From positions 1 to 64,000 of the forward strand of contig JAYRRR010000006.1 in NCBI GenBank assembly GCA_041910015.1: a DNA stretch of 64,000 nt, in the 5' to 3' direction. Made by a program: the position numbers and the translations under genes. This DNA is from RPQJ01 sp041910015. GTDB taxonomy: Bacteria; Pseudomonadota; Gammaproteobacteria; Steroidobacterales; Steroidobacteraceae. Of the stretch, positions 8,320 through 15,976 are shown piece after piece; position 1 is the stretch's first letter; each line of letters begins with the position of its first letter. The notes under the pieces were generated by a model that was given only the letters and a program-made list of their open reading frames with translations, ran no database searches and was not told the DNA's origin.

Positions 8320-9188
8320 TGTTCAATCGTGGCTACCTGCCGCTGATCCTCGTCGGTGCCGCGCTGCTGCTCTTTTCGATGGCGGCCTTCACCGTGCGCG
8401 AGACCGAACTCGCGCTGAAGTTCCGCTTCGGCGAGATCGTGCGCTCCGACTATCCGCCGGGCCTGCATTTCCTGACGCCGTTCGTGAACAACGTCGTCAA
8501 GTTCGACAAGCGCATCCTGACCGAGGACTACCCGGCCGAGCAGTTCCTGACCAGCGAAGGCAAGATCCTGCGCATCAACTTCTTCGTGAAGTGGCGCATC
8601 AGCGACGTCTCGCGCTATTACCAGTCGACGTCGGGCGGCAGCGAGGACGTCGCGAACCGCCGTCTCGGCGAAATCGTCAAGGACGGCATCAAGAGCGTGA
8701 TCGCGCGCCGCACGATCCAGCAGGTCGTGGCGGCGGATCGCAGCGAGTTCCTGGGCGAGGTGCTGAAGATCGCGGGCGGCAACGTCGGCAACCTCGGCAT
8801 CGCGCTCGTCGACGTCCGCGTCAAGACGATCGAGCTGCCCGAGGAAGTCAGCGAATCGGTGTTCAACCGCATGCGGCAGGATTTCGCGCGCCAGGCGGCG
8901 CAGTTGCGCGCCGAGGGCTCCGCGGTGTCCGAGCGCACGCGCGCCGAAGCCGACCGCCAGCGCACGGAGATCCTGGCCGAGGCCTATCGCCAGGCGGAGA
9001 TCATCCGCGGCGAGGGCGACGCGGCCGCCGCCGACATCTACGCCAGGGCCTATGGGCGCAATCCGGAGTTCTATGCATTCTATCGCGGCATGCAGGCCTA
9101 TCGCCGCTCGCTCGGCAAGCAGGGCGACGTGCTCGTGGTCGCGCCCGAAGGCGAATTCTTCAAGTACCTGAAGGACGCCGGGCCCTGA
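8319..9188 (+). CDS. hflC: FtsH protease modulator HflC
   Basis: Partner of HflK in the FtsH-HflKC supercomplex. The 289-residue protein has a single N-terminal membrane anchor (PLILVGAALLLFSMAAFTV). The SPFH domain follows (FRFGEIV, FLTPFVNNVVKFDKRIL), then a long helical segment (ERTRAEADRQRTEILAEAYRQAEIIRGEGDA). The C-terminal region LVVAPEGEFFKYLK is typical of HflC. ATG 8319 shares its A with the hflK TGA, so the two are translationally coupled, which fits their 1:1 assembly. Confidence 0.96.
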   Translation: MFNRGYLPLILVGAALLLFSMAAFTVRETELALKFRFGEIVRSDYPPGLHFLTPFVNNVVKFDKRILTEDYPAEQFLTSEGKILRINFFVKWRISDVSRYYQSTSGGSEDVANRRLGEIVKDGIKSVIARRTIQQVVAADRSEFLGEVLKIAGGNVGNLGIALVDVRVKTIELPEEVSESVFNRMRQDFARQAAQLRAEGSAVSERTRAEADRQRTEILAEAYRQAEIIRGEGDAAAADIYARAYGRNPEFYAFYRGMQAYRRSLGKQGDVLVVAPEGEFFKYLKDAGP

Positions 9189-9222
9189 CCGGCGGTGGCC
9201 GGGGCGCCCAGGGGCAGGCGGG

Positions 9223-9420
9223 ATGGACTGGAGAGACCTCGGGGCGGCCTTCGCCCTGTACCTCGTGCTGGAAGGCATCCTGCCCTTCGTGAACCCCTCG
9301 GGCGCCCGGCAGACGCTGGCGATGCTGTCCCGGATGGATGAGCGGGCATTGCGCCGGATCGGTCTCGGCAGCATGATTGCAGGTTGCGTCATCCTTTTCC
9401 TGGTCCGCGGCGGGGCCTGA
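9223..9420 (+). CDS. Small inner-membrane protein, DUF2065 (YjeT family)
   Basis: A 65-residue protein with two hydrophobic segments (LGAAFALYLVLEGILPFV and IGLGSMIAGCVILFLV) around the conserved NPSGARQTLAML loop. It matches the YjeT/DUF2065 family in length, motif and position: in E. coli the family member also lies between hflC and purA. Its function is unknown; synteny suggests a link to HflKC. A weak ribosome-binding site (GGCGGGATG) precedes the ATG. Confidence 0.85.
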   Translation: MDWRDLGAAFALYLVLEGILPFVNPSGARQTLAMLSRMDERALRRIGLGSMIAGCVILFLVRGGA

Positions 9421-9471
9421 TCGGCGGCAGTGGCCGCCGGCCGCCCGTCCTTCATCACTCGCCATCCCTTC

Positions 9472-10764
9472 ATGCCCAAGAACGTAGTCGTCATCGGCGC
9501 CCAGTGGGGCGACGAAGGCAAAGGCAAGATCGTGGACCTGCTGACCGAGCGGGTCGGCGCCGTCGCGCGCTTCCAGGGCGGGCACAACGCCGGTCACACG
9601 CTCGTCATCGACGGCGCGCGGACCGTGCTGTCGCTGATCCCGTCCGGCATCCTGCATCGCGGCGTCGAGTGCCTGATCGGCAACGGCGTGGTGCTGTCGC
9701 TGGAGGCGCTGTTCCGCGAGGCGGACACGCTCGCGCAGCGCGGCATCCCGGTCTACGAGCGGCTGCGCATCAGTCCGAACTGCGCGCTGATCCTGCCGTC
9801 GCACGTCGCGCTCGACCGGGCGCGCGAACGCGCGAGCGGTGCCAACGCCATCGGCACGACCGGCCGCGGCATCGGGCCGGCCTACGAGGACAAGGTGGCG
9901 CGTCGCGCCGTGCGTCTCGCCGACCTGCTGCATCGCGAGCGTCTCGCGGCACGGCTCGGCGAGGTGCTGGACTATCACAACTTCGTGCTGAGCCGCTATT
10001 TCAGCGCCGAGACGGTCGACTTCCAGCGCACGCTCGACGAACTCGTCGCTCACGCCGCGCGGGTCGAGCCGCTGATCTGCGACGTCAGTGTGCGGCTGCG
10101 CGAGCAGATGCGGGGCGGCGCCAACGTCATGTTCGAGGGTGCGCAGGGCGCGCTGCTCGACGTGGACGTGGGCACGTACCCGTTCGTGACGTCTTCCAAC
10201 ACCATTGCGGGCGAGGCGGCCGTCGGCACCGGACTCGGGCCGCGCGACATCCACGCCGTGCTCGGCATCGTCAAGGCCTACACGACGCGCGTGGGCACGG
10301 GGCCGTTCCCGACGGAGCTGTTCGACGTGACGGGCGAACACCTGTCGCGCGTCGGTCACGAGTTCGGCGCCGTCACGGGGCGGCCGCGTCGCTGTGGCTG
10401 GTTCGACGCCGTCGCACTGCGTCGCGCGGTCCTGCACAACAGCATCACGAGTCTCGGCGTGACCAAGCTCGACGTGCTCGACGGGCTCGACACGCTCAGG
10501 ATCTGCACCGGCTACCGCATCGACGGCGAGGTCCGCGACGAGCCGCCGCTGCTGCCGCACAGATTCTCCGAGTGCGAACCCGTCTACGAGGAGCACCCGG
10601 GCTGGACCGGACCAACCCACGCGATCACGGAATTCGCGAAGCTGCCGGTCAATGCGCGCAGGTATCTCGCGCGCATGGAGGAACTCGCCGCCGTGCCGGT
10701 CGACATCGTCTCCACCGGCCCCGACCGGTCGCAGACGATCGTGCTGCGCCACCCTTACGACTGA
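9472..10764 (+). CDS. purA: Adenylosuccinate synthetase
   Basis: Joins IMP and aspartate with GTP to give adenylosuccinate, the first committed step to AMP. The 430-residue protein shows GAQWGDEGKGKIVD near the N-terminus, RFQGGHNAGHTL, the IMP-binding GTTGRGIGPAYEDK, and FPTELFDVTGEHL. The ATG at 9472 gives the normal N-terminus (MPKNVVVIGAQWG). An in-frame GTG at 9430 would add 14 non-conserved residues. No clear Shine-Dalgarno precedes it. It closes the conserved left-hand block; in many gammaproteobacteria rnr would follow shortly, but here about 35 kb intervenes. Confidence 0.97.
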   Translation: MPKNVVVIGAQWGDEGKGKIVDLLTERVGAVARFQGGHNAGHTLVIDGARTVLSLIPSGILHRGVECLIGNGVVLSLEALFREADTLAQRGIPVYERLRISPNCALILPSHVALDRARERASGANAIGTTGRGIGPAYEDKVARRAVRLADLLHRERLAARLGEVLDYHNFVLSRYFSAETVDFQRTLDELVAHAARVEPLICDVSVRLREQMRGGANVMFEGAQGALLDVDVGTYPFVTSSNTIAGEAAVGTGLGPRDIHAVLGIVKAYTTRVGTGPFPTELFDVTGEHLSRVGHEFGAVTGRPRRCGWFDAVALRRAVLHNSITSLGVTKLDVLDGLDTLRICTGYRIDGEVRDEPPLLPHRFSECEPVYEEHPGWTGPTHAITEFAKLPVNARRYLARMEELAAVPVDIVSTGPDRSQTIVLRHPYD

Positions 10765-10803
10765 CCGCGACCGGCCCCGTCAACCCTCAGCGACAGTGCC
10801 CTC

Positions 10804-11946
10804 ATGACGCCCCACGAGTCTCCCTGGATGGACGATGACCTCCGCATGCTGCGGGAGGCGATTTCGCGCTTCGTCGAGACGGAGTTCCTGCCGCTCGACG
10901 CCAAGTGGCGCAAGCAGCACCACGTCGACAAGGAGGCATGGCGCAAGATCGGCGCGGCCGGCTTCCTGTGCATGGACATTCCGGCGGAGTACGGCGGTGG
11001 CGGCGGCGACTTCCGGCATGAGACGCTGCTGTACGAGGAGCTCGGTCGCCGCGGCATCTCGGGCTTCGGCCAGGGCGTGCACAGCATCGCCGCGCACTAC
11101 GTGCTGAACCACGGCACGGAGGAGCAGAAGCAGCGCTGGCTGCCACGCATGGCGCGCGGCGAGCTGATCGGCGCCATCGCGATGACCGAGCCGGGCGCGG
11201 GCTCGGATCTCAAGGGCATCCGCACGCGCGCAGTCCGCGACGGCGAGCACTACGTCGTCAATGGCTCGAAGATCTTCATCACCAACGGCGGCTCGGCCGA
11301 GCTGTTGATGCTGGTCGTGCGCACGGACGCGAGCGACCGCGGTCGCGGCCTGTCGCTGCTGATGGTCGAGACGGAGGGCCTGCCGGGCTACCGCGTCGGA
11401 CGCGTGCTCGACAAGCTGGGCATGCCGGCGCAGGACACCGCCGAGCTCTTTTTCGAAGACGTGCGCGTACCCGTGGACTGCCTGCTGCAGCAGGAAGGCA
11501 AGGGCATGCACATGCTCATGGGCGACCTGCCCTACGAGCGCCTGCTGATCGCCGTGGGCGGCATCGCCGCGATCGAAGGCGCGCTCGACGAGACCATTCG
11601 CTACGTCAAGGAGCGGCAGATCTTCGGCCAGCCGGTCGCGGCGTTCCAGAACACGAAGTTCAAGCTCGCGGAGTGCGCGACGAACACCCGCGTGGCGCGC
11701 GTGTTCGTGGATTACTGCATCGGCCAGCTCGTCGCCGGCAAGCTCGACCCGGAGACGGCCGCGATGGTGAAGTACTGGGTCACCGACATGCAGCAGAAGG
11801 TCATCGACGAGTGCCAGCAGCTCTTCGGAGGCTACGGCTACATGAACGAGTACCTCGTCTGCCGCCTGTTCGCCGACTCGCGCGTGCAGCGCATCTACGG
11901 CGGTACGAACGAGGTCATGAAGGAACTCATCTCGCGCTCGCTCTGA
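10804..11946 (+). CDS. Acyl-CoA dehydrogenase family protein
   Basis: A 380-residue flavoprotein of the acyl-CoA dehydrogenase superfamily. It would introduce a 2,3-double bond into an acyl-CoA and pass electrons to ETF. The N-terminal helical domain is followed by AIAMTEPGAGSDLKGI and IFITNGGSAELL (FAD/substrate middle domain). The C-terminal helical domain carries RQIFGQPVAAFQ and QQLFGGYGYMNEY, and ends with RIYGGTNEVMKE, whose Glu matches the catalytic base of short/medium-chain enzymes. Chain-length preference cannot be read from sequence. It stands alone, 40 bases after purA and 104 bases before glcB. Confidence 0.92.
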   Translation: MTPHESPWMDDDLRMLREAISRFVETEFLPLDAKWRKQHHVDKEAWRKIGAAGFLCMDIPAEYGGGGGDFRHETLLYEELGRRGISGFGQGVHSIAAHYVLNHGTEEQKQRWLPRMARGELIGAIAMTEPGAGSDLKGIRTRAVRDGEHYVVNGSKIFITNGGSAELLMLVVRTDASDRGRGLSLLMVETEGLPGYRVGRVLDKLGMPAQDTAELFFEDVRVPVDCLLQQEGKGMHMLMGDLPYERLLIAVGGIAAIEGALDETIRYVKERQIFGQPVAAFQNTKFKLAECATNTRVARVFVDYCIGQLVAGKLDPETAAMVKYWVTDMQQKVIDECQQLFGGYGYMNEYLVCRLFADSRVQRIYGGTNEVMKELISRSL

Positions 11947-12009
11947 AGCGAACCCGCCACGCCTCCGGGCGCGGCGCAGCGGACCCTGTTTTCGCGGCGT
12001 GCCGCGGCT

Positions 12010-12015
12010 CATAAT
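12010..12015 (+). promoter_or_regulatory. Candidate -10 box ahead of glcB
   Basis: CATAAT matches 5 of 6 bases of the sigma70 -10 consensus, 35 bases upstream of the glcB ATG and within an otherwise very GC-rich gap. The matching -35 region (around 11987, TGTTTT) is weak. Confidence 0.35.
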
Positions 12016-12049
12016 GGTGCGCTGCACAACGCCACCCAGAGCCGCCGCC

Positions 12050-14209
12050 ATGACTGACCGCATCGACAAATTCGGCCTCCAGGTTGCCCGTCCGCTACTC
12101 GACCTGATCGAGCAGGAGGCATTGCCCCACACGGGCGTTGCCGCGGACACGTTCTGGAAGGGGTTCTCGGACCTCGTCCACACGCTCGGGCCGAAGAACC
12201 GGGCGCTGCTGGCCCGCCGCGACGAGCTGCAGGCGAAGATCGATGCGTGGCACCGCGAGCACCGCGGCACGCCGGTCGATGCGGTCGCCTACCGGGCATT
12301 TCTGGAACAGATCGGCTACCTCGTGCCCGAGGGGCCGGATTTCACGATCGACACGGCCAACGTCGACCCCGAGATCGCGAGCATGCCGGGCCCGCAACTC
12401 GTCGTGCCGGTCATGAACGCGCGTTACGCCCTCAATGCCGCGAATGCGCGCTGGGGCAGCCTCTACGATGCGCTCTATGGCACCGATGCCATGGGCGATC
12501 TGCCGCCGGCGGGCGGCTACGATGCCGGCCGTGGCGCGCGCGTCATCGCCTGGGCCAGGAAGTTCCTCGACTCGATCGCGCCGCTGGCGGTGGGCAGTCA
12601 TGCCGATGCCAGGGCGTACCGCGTCGCCGACGGCCGGCTCGTCGTCGAGACCGGCCAGGGGGCCGCGTTCCTGCGCGAGCCGGCGCTCTTCGCCGGCTAC
12701 GACGGCGAGGCCGCCGCGCCTGCCGCCATCCTGCTCCTGCACCACGGCCTGCACGTGGAGATCCGCATCGACCGGTCGGACCGCATCGGCCGGGACGATG
12801 CCGCGGGCGTCGCCGACGTCCATCTCGAAGCGGCCATCACGACGATCATGGACTGCGAGGATTCGGTGGCGGCGGTGGACGCACCGGACAAGGCGCTGGC
12901 CTATCGCAACTGGCTGGGGCTGATGCGCGGCGATCTCGTGGAACAGGTGGCCAAGGGCGGTCGGACGTTCGACCGCGCCATGAATGCAGACCGCCCGTAC
13001 CGTGCGCCGGACGGCAGGCCGTTCGCGCTCAAGGGCCGCTCGCTGATGCTCGTGCGCAACGTCGGGCATCTCATGACCAACCCGGCCGTGCTCGACCGCG
13101 ACGCCCGCGAGGTTCCGGAGGGCCTGCTCGACGCGATGTGCACGACGCTGATCGCGATGATCGACCTGCGCAAGAAGGACGGTCCACGCAATTCGACTCA
13201 GGGTTCCGTCTACGTCGTGAAGCCGAAGATGCACGGCCCCGACGAGGTCGCCTTCGCCGACGAGATCTTCACACACGTCGAGCAGACGCTCGGCTTGCCG
13301 CGGTACACGGTCAAGATCGGCATCATGGACGAGGAACGACGCACGACCGTGAACCTCAAGGAGTGCATCCGCGCCGCGAAGTCGCGCGTGTGCTTCATCA
13401 ACACGGGGTTCCTCGACCGCACGGGCGACGAGATCCACACCTCGATGGAAGCCGGCCCGATGGTCCGCAAGGCGGAGATGAAGTCGCAGGCCTGGATCCA
13501 GAACTACGAGCTGGCCAACGTCGAGATCGGCCTCGCCTGCGGCCTGGTGGGCCGCGCGCAGATCGGCAAGGGCATGTGGGCGATGCCCGATCTCATGCAC
13601 GACATGCTCGAGCAGAAGATCGGGCATCCACGGGCGGGCGCCACCTGCGCCTGGGTGCCGAGCCCGACCGCAGCGACGCTGCATGCGACGCACTATCACG
13701 CCTGCGACGTGATGGCGCGTCAGGCGGAACTGGCGCGCCAGGGGCGTGGCGACCGTCTGCCTGGCATCCTCACGATTCCGCTCGCGCCCCGGACCGACTG
13801 GTCGGCGGCCGAGATCAACGCCGAACTCGAGAACAACGCGCAGGGCATCCTGGGCTACGTCGTGCGCTGGGTCGACCAGGGCGTCGGCTGCTCGAAGGTG
13901 CCGGACATCAACAACGTGGGCCTCATGGAAGACCGCGCGACCTGCCGCATCTCGTCGCAGCACATCGCCAACTGGCTGCACCACGGCATCGTCACGCGCG
14001 AACAGGTCATGGAGGTCATGCGCCGCATGGCCGCGGTCGTCGACAAGCAGAACGCCGGCGATCCGCTCTACCGGCCGATGGCGCCGGCGTTCGACGGCCC
14101 CGCGTTCAAGGCGGCGTGCGATCTCGTGTTCGAGGGCACGAAGCAGCCTTCGGGGTACACCGAGCCGCTGCTGCACCGGTATCGGCAGGTTGCGAAGCGG
14201 CGCGCCTGA
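12050..14209 (+). CDS. glcB: Malate synthase G
   Basis: Condenses glyoxylate with acetyl-CoA to malate. It is needed for growth on C2 units produced by aromatic or fatty-acid breakdown. The 719-residue length is that of the G isoform (about 720), not the shorter A form. Visible signatures are IMDCEDSVAAVDA, GPDEVAFADEIF, YTVKIGIMDEERRTTVNLKE, FINTGFLDRTGDEIHTSMEAG and MEDRATCRISSQHIANWLHHG near the active-site Asp loop. I start at ATG 12050 (MTDRIDKFGLQVA), as upstream residues are not family-like. No isocitrate lyase gene is in the window. Confidence 0.97.
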   Translation: MTDRIDKFGLQVARPLLDLIEQEALPHTGVAADTFWKGFSDLVHTLGPKNRALLARRDELQAKIDAWHREHRGTPVDAVAYRAFLEQIGYLVPEGPDFTIDTANVDPEIASMPGPQLVVPVMNARYALNAANARWGSLYDALYGTDAMGDLPPAGGYDAGRGARVIAWARKFLDSIAPLAVGSHADARAYRVADGRLVVETGQGAAFLREPALFAGYDGEAAAPAAILLLHHGLHVEIRIDRSDRIGRDDAAGVADVHLEAAITTIMDCEDSVAAVDAPDKALAYRNWLGLMRGDLVEQVAKGGRTFDRAMNADRPYRAPDGRPFALKGRSLMLVRNVGHLMTNPAVLDRDAREVPEGLLDAMCTTLIAMIDLRKKDGPRNSTQGSVYVVKPKMHGPDEVAFADEIFTHVEQTLGLPRYTVKIGIMDEERRTTVNLKECIRAAKSRVCFINTGFLDRTGDEIHTSMEAGPMVRKAEMKSQAWIQNYELANVEIGLACGLVGRAQIGKGMWAMPDLMHDMLEQKIGHPRAGATCAWVPSPTAATLHATHYHACDVMARQAELARQGRGDRLPGILTIPLAPRTDWSAAEINAELENNAQGILGYVVRWVDQGVGCSKVPDINNVGLMEDRATCRISSQHIANWLHHGIVTREQVMEVMRRMAAVVDKQNAGDPLYRPMAPAFDGPAFKAACDLVFEGTKQPSGYTEPLLHRYRQVAKRRA

Positions 14210-14520
14210 CAGGCGACACCGGGAGGCCTGCGGACGACTGGGCGTCGCCTTCTGGAGCGCAGATGCCTGGCAGACGCTGGTCGATGCAGACACCGGGGGG
14301 CGCTCCGGCGCCAGGTGAGTGGCGACCGGGTCGGTGCCGTCGCAGTGACGCGGCCTATCGCGGGCCGATCCATTCCGCGGCGGAATAATCGATCGCGGTG
14401 TAGTTCATGGCTTGCGGCAGCTGGGGGCGGCCCGCGCATTGTAGTCGCGCACCCGGCGGGCACGCGAAAATGAGGGCTGCCGTGTCGAGTTCGCCGCTGT
14501 CGAAATATCTCTCGCGAGAA
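14210..14520. other. Intergenic gap, no gene seen
   Basis: Between glcB and the remnant region I find no convincing coding sequence on either strand, no rho-independent terminator and no copy of the tRNA-Leu 3' end that could mark a left attachment site. It is the likely left boundary zone of the accessory region. Confidence 0.5.
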
Positions 14521-15100
14521 TCAGTGGCTGCAGGCTGGGAATGTCTCGAACCGGTCGTGTGCCGAGGTCAGGCGGAAACGGCTGTCGGTGACGGCGTGCA
14601 GCCAGCGGGCGCTCTTCACGACGCCTCCGAGAGCGAACAGATGGATGCCGTGAAGGGGCGAGGGCGCGTCACCTGCTTCACGAACCAGGCCGATCAGCCT
14701 CTCGTCCGGGTGAGCCGCCCGGCCGGAAACCTTGCGAAATGCGTTGGCGTTGTGGACCAGACCGCGCAGCGATGCTCCCACACCGCACGCCATCGCGCAG
14801 CGGATGAGTTGTAAGGTCGGCGCGGGGCCCGTCACCCCCACGCGGACCGGCAGGGCGATCTCCGCGGCGACCTGCCTCGCCCAGGTGTGGATGGCGTGCG
14901 GATGGAAGCGGAACTGCGTCACGATGTGCATCGACAGGCCATCGCGTGCCGCGAGCGCCTGCTTGTCCCGCAGCGCCCGGGTCTCGAGAATCTGCAGACT
15001 GTGGGAGAAGGGATGTCCCGGGCGACCGGCGTCGCCGGCGACGAGCAGAACCTGCCCGACGCCTCCGCCGGCAAGATCGCGCACCGCCTGACGCAAGGCC
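14521..15100 (-). pseudogene. C-terminal fragment of a methylenetetrahydrofolate reductase-like protein
   Basis: Read on the minus strand, the last 190 or so residues of this frame are MetF-like. They run from QVLLVAGD and HSLQILETRAL to SMHIVTQFRFHPHAIHTWARQ, LPVRVGVTGPAPTLQLIR and CGVGASLRGL, ending LFALGGVVKSARWLHAV. The N-terminal half of the barrel is missing. Its place is taken, without a stop, by sequence belonging to a LysR regulator, so the frame is a chimera of two remnants. MetF-like genes accompany tetrahydrofolate-dependent O-demethylation in aromatic degraders, which would fit the context (inference). It is not expected to be functional. Confidence 0.65.
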
Positions 15101-15621
15101 CGCGGGCAGTTCCACGATGCGCAGCGTGAGGCAGTCGGCGAGCTGCACGGCGAGATGTTCCGGCAGCACCGCCACGAGTGGCGTGCCGGCCACGATGAAC
15201 GGCACCTCGAGCACGTTCTGGGTGCTGACGCACACGTCGAGCGCGACGTTGCGCTGCCGCCGGCATGATGCGCCGCAGGATGCGCGGCAGGGCCAGCGGC
15301 ACGAAGCAGTTCGGCACCATCATCGGCACTTCGCGCCGCGCCGTATCGGGCTCGAAGGTGGGGCTGGTTCCGAGCGCTGCCTCGATGCCGAGGAGGGTCT
15401 CTCGCACGGGGCGGATGAGCGCCCGCGCGCGGCGCGAGCTGCAACACGCAGCCCACGCGCACCAGCAGCGGATCGTCGAAGTGCGTGCGCAGGCGGGCGC
15501 CGCCGCCGCTCATGGCCGGCTGCGAAGCGAAGACCCGCCCGGCCGCGCGCGTGGCGTTCTTCTCGCGCAGCAGCGCGTCGAGCGCGAGCTACAGGTTCAG
15601 ATCGAATCGGTGCCGCTGCAT
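15085..15621 (-). pseudogene. LysR-family regulator, nonsense and frameshift mutations
   Basis: The minus strand encodes a recognisable LysR regulator scattered over three frames. ATG at 15621 gives MQRHRFDLNL and then a TAG stop at 15591-15589 (codon 11). Without it, LALDALLREKNATRAAGRVF (the helix-turn-helix) continues to RLRTHFDDPLLVRVG. A shift near 15435 moves the frame to RETLLGIEAALG and MMVPNCFVPLALPRIL. A second shift near 15260 moves it to NVALDVCVSTQNVLEVPF and AVLPEHLAVQLADCL. The C-terminus is lost in the junction with the MetF-like fragment. At least one nonsense and two frameshift lesions make it dead. Confidence 0.75.
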
Positions 15622-15639
15622 GGCGGCGACACGCCCCGA

Positions 15640-15976
15640 CGTCCGCGAATGCCTCCTCGGGCGCCACGACGCTCAGGGCGGGCGAGGAGACCGAGAGGAT
15701 CGCCGTCTCGATGCCGCATTCGTCCATCACCGCAATGGCCCGTTCCAGGGACCACTGCGGGACGGGGATGCCGCCGTCGGGCAGCTTGATGCCCGCCGCC
15801 TGCAGGGTCGGCAGGTAGGCGGACGGCAGGGAGTGGGCGTGAACGTCCATCACGTCGCGCCGAGGTGGAGCGAATGCGTCCACTGCGGACAAGTTCGATT
15901 CCTTCGCTGCCACGGGCGCCGCCACGACGTCGGGCATTGCTGCCAGGACGTCGCGGCGGCTGGCGTCGTGCGTCAT
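15640..15976 (-). pseudogene. N-terminal fragment of an amidohydrolase-2 family protein
   Basis: From ATG 15976 (minus) about 110 residues match the start of the ACMSD/resorcylate-decarboxylase-like amidohydrolases. They include an SRRDVLAA Tat-like start, then DVHAHSLPSAYL (the HxH metal motif), QWSLERAIAVMDECGIETAILSVSSPAL and SVVAPEEAF. Similarity stops at about 15640, next to the start of the LysR remnant, so the rest of the barrel is missing. Its start codon overlaps the stop of the TonB receptor (ATGA), so the pair was once a coupled unit. Known relatives decarboxylate or hydrolyse aromatic acids. Confidence 0.6.

Noticed and set aside
14210..14520. Left attachment site of the island (copy of the tRNA-Leu 3' end)
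   Set aside because: I searched by eye for the tRNA 3' sequence and found no copy here.
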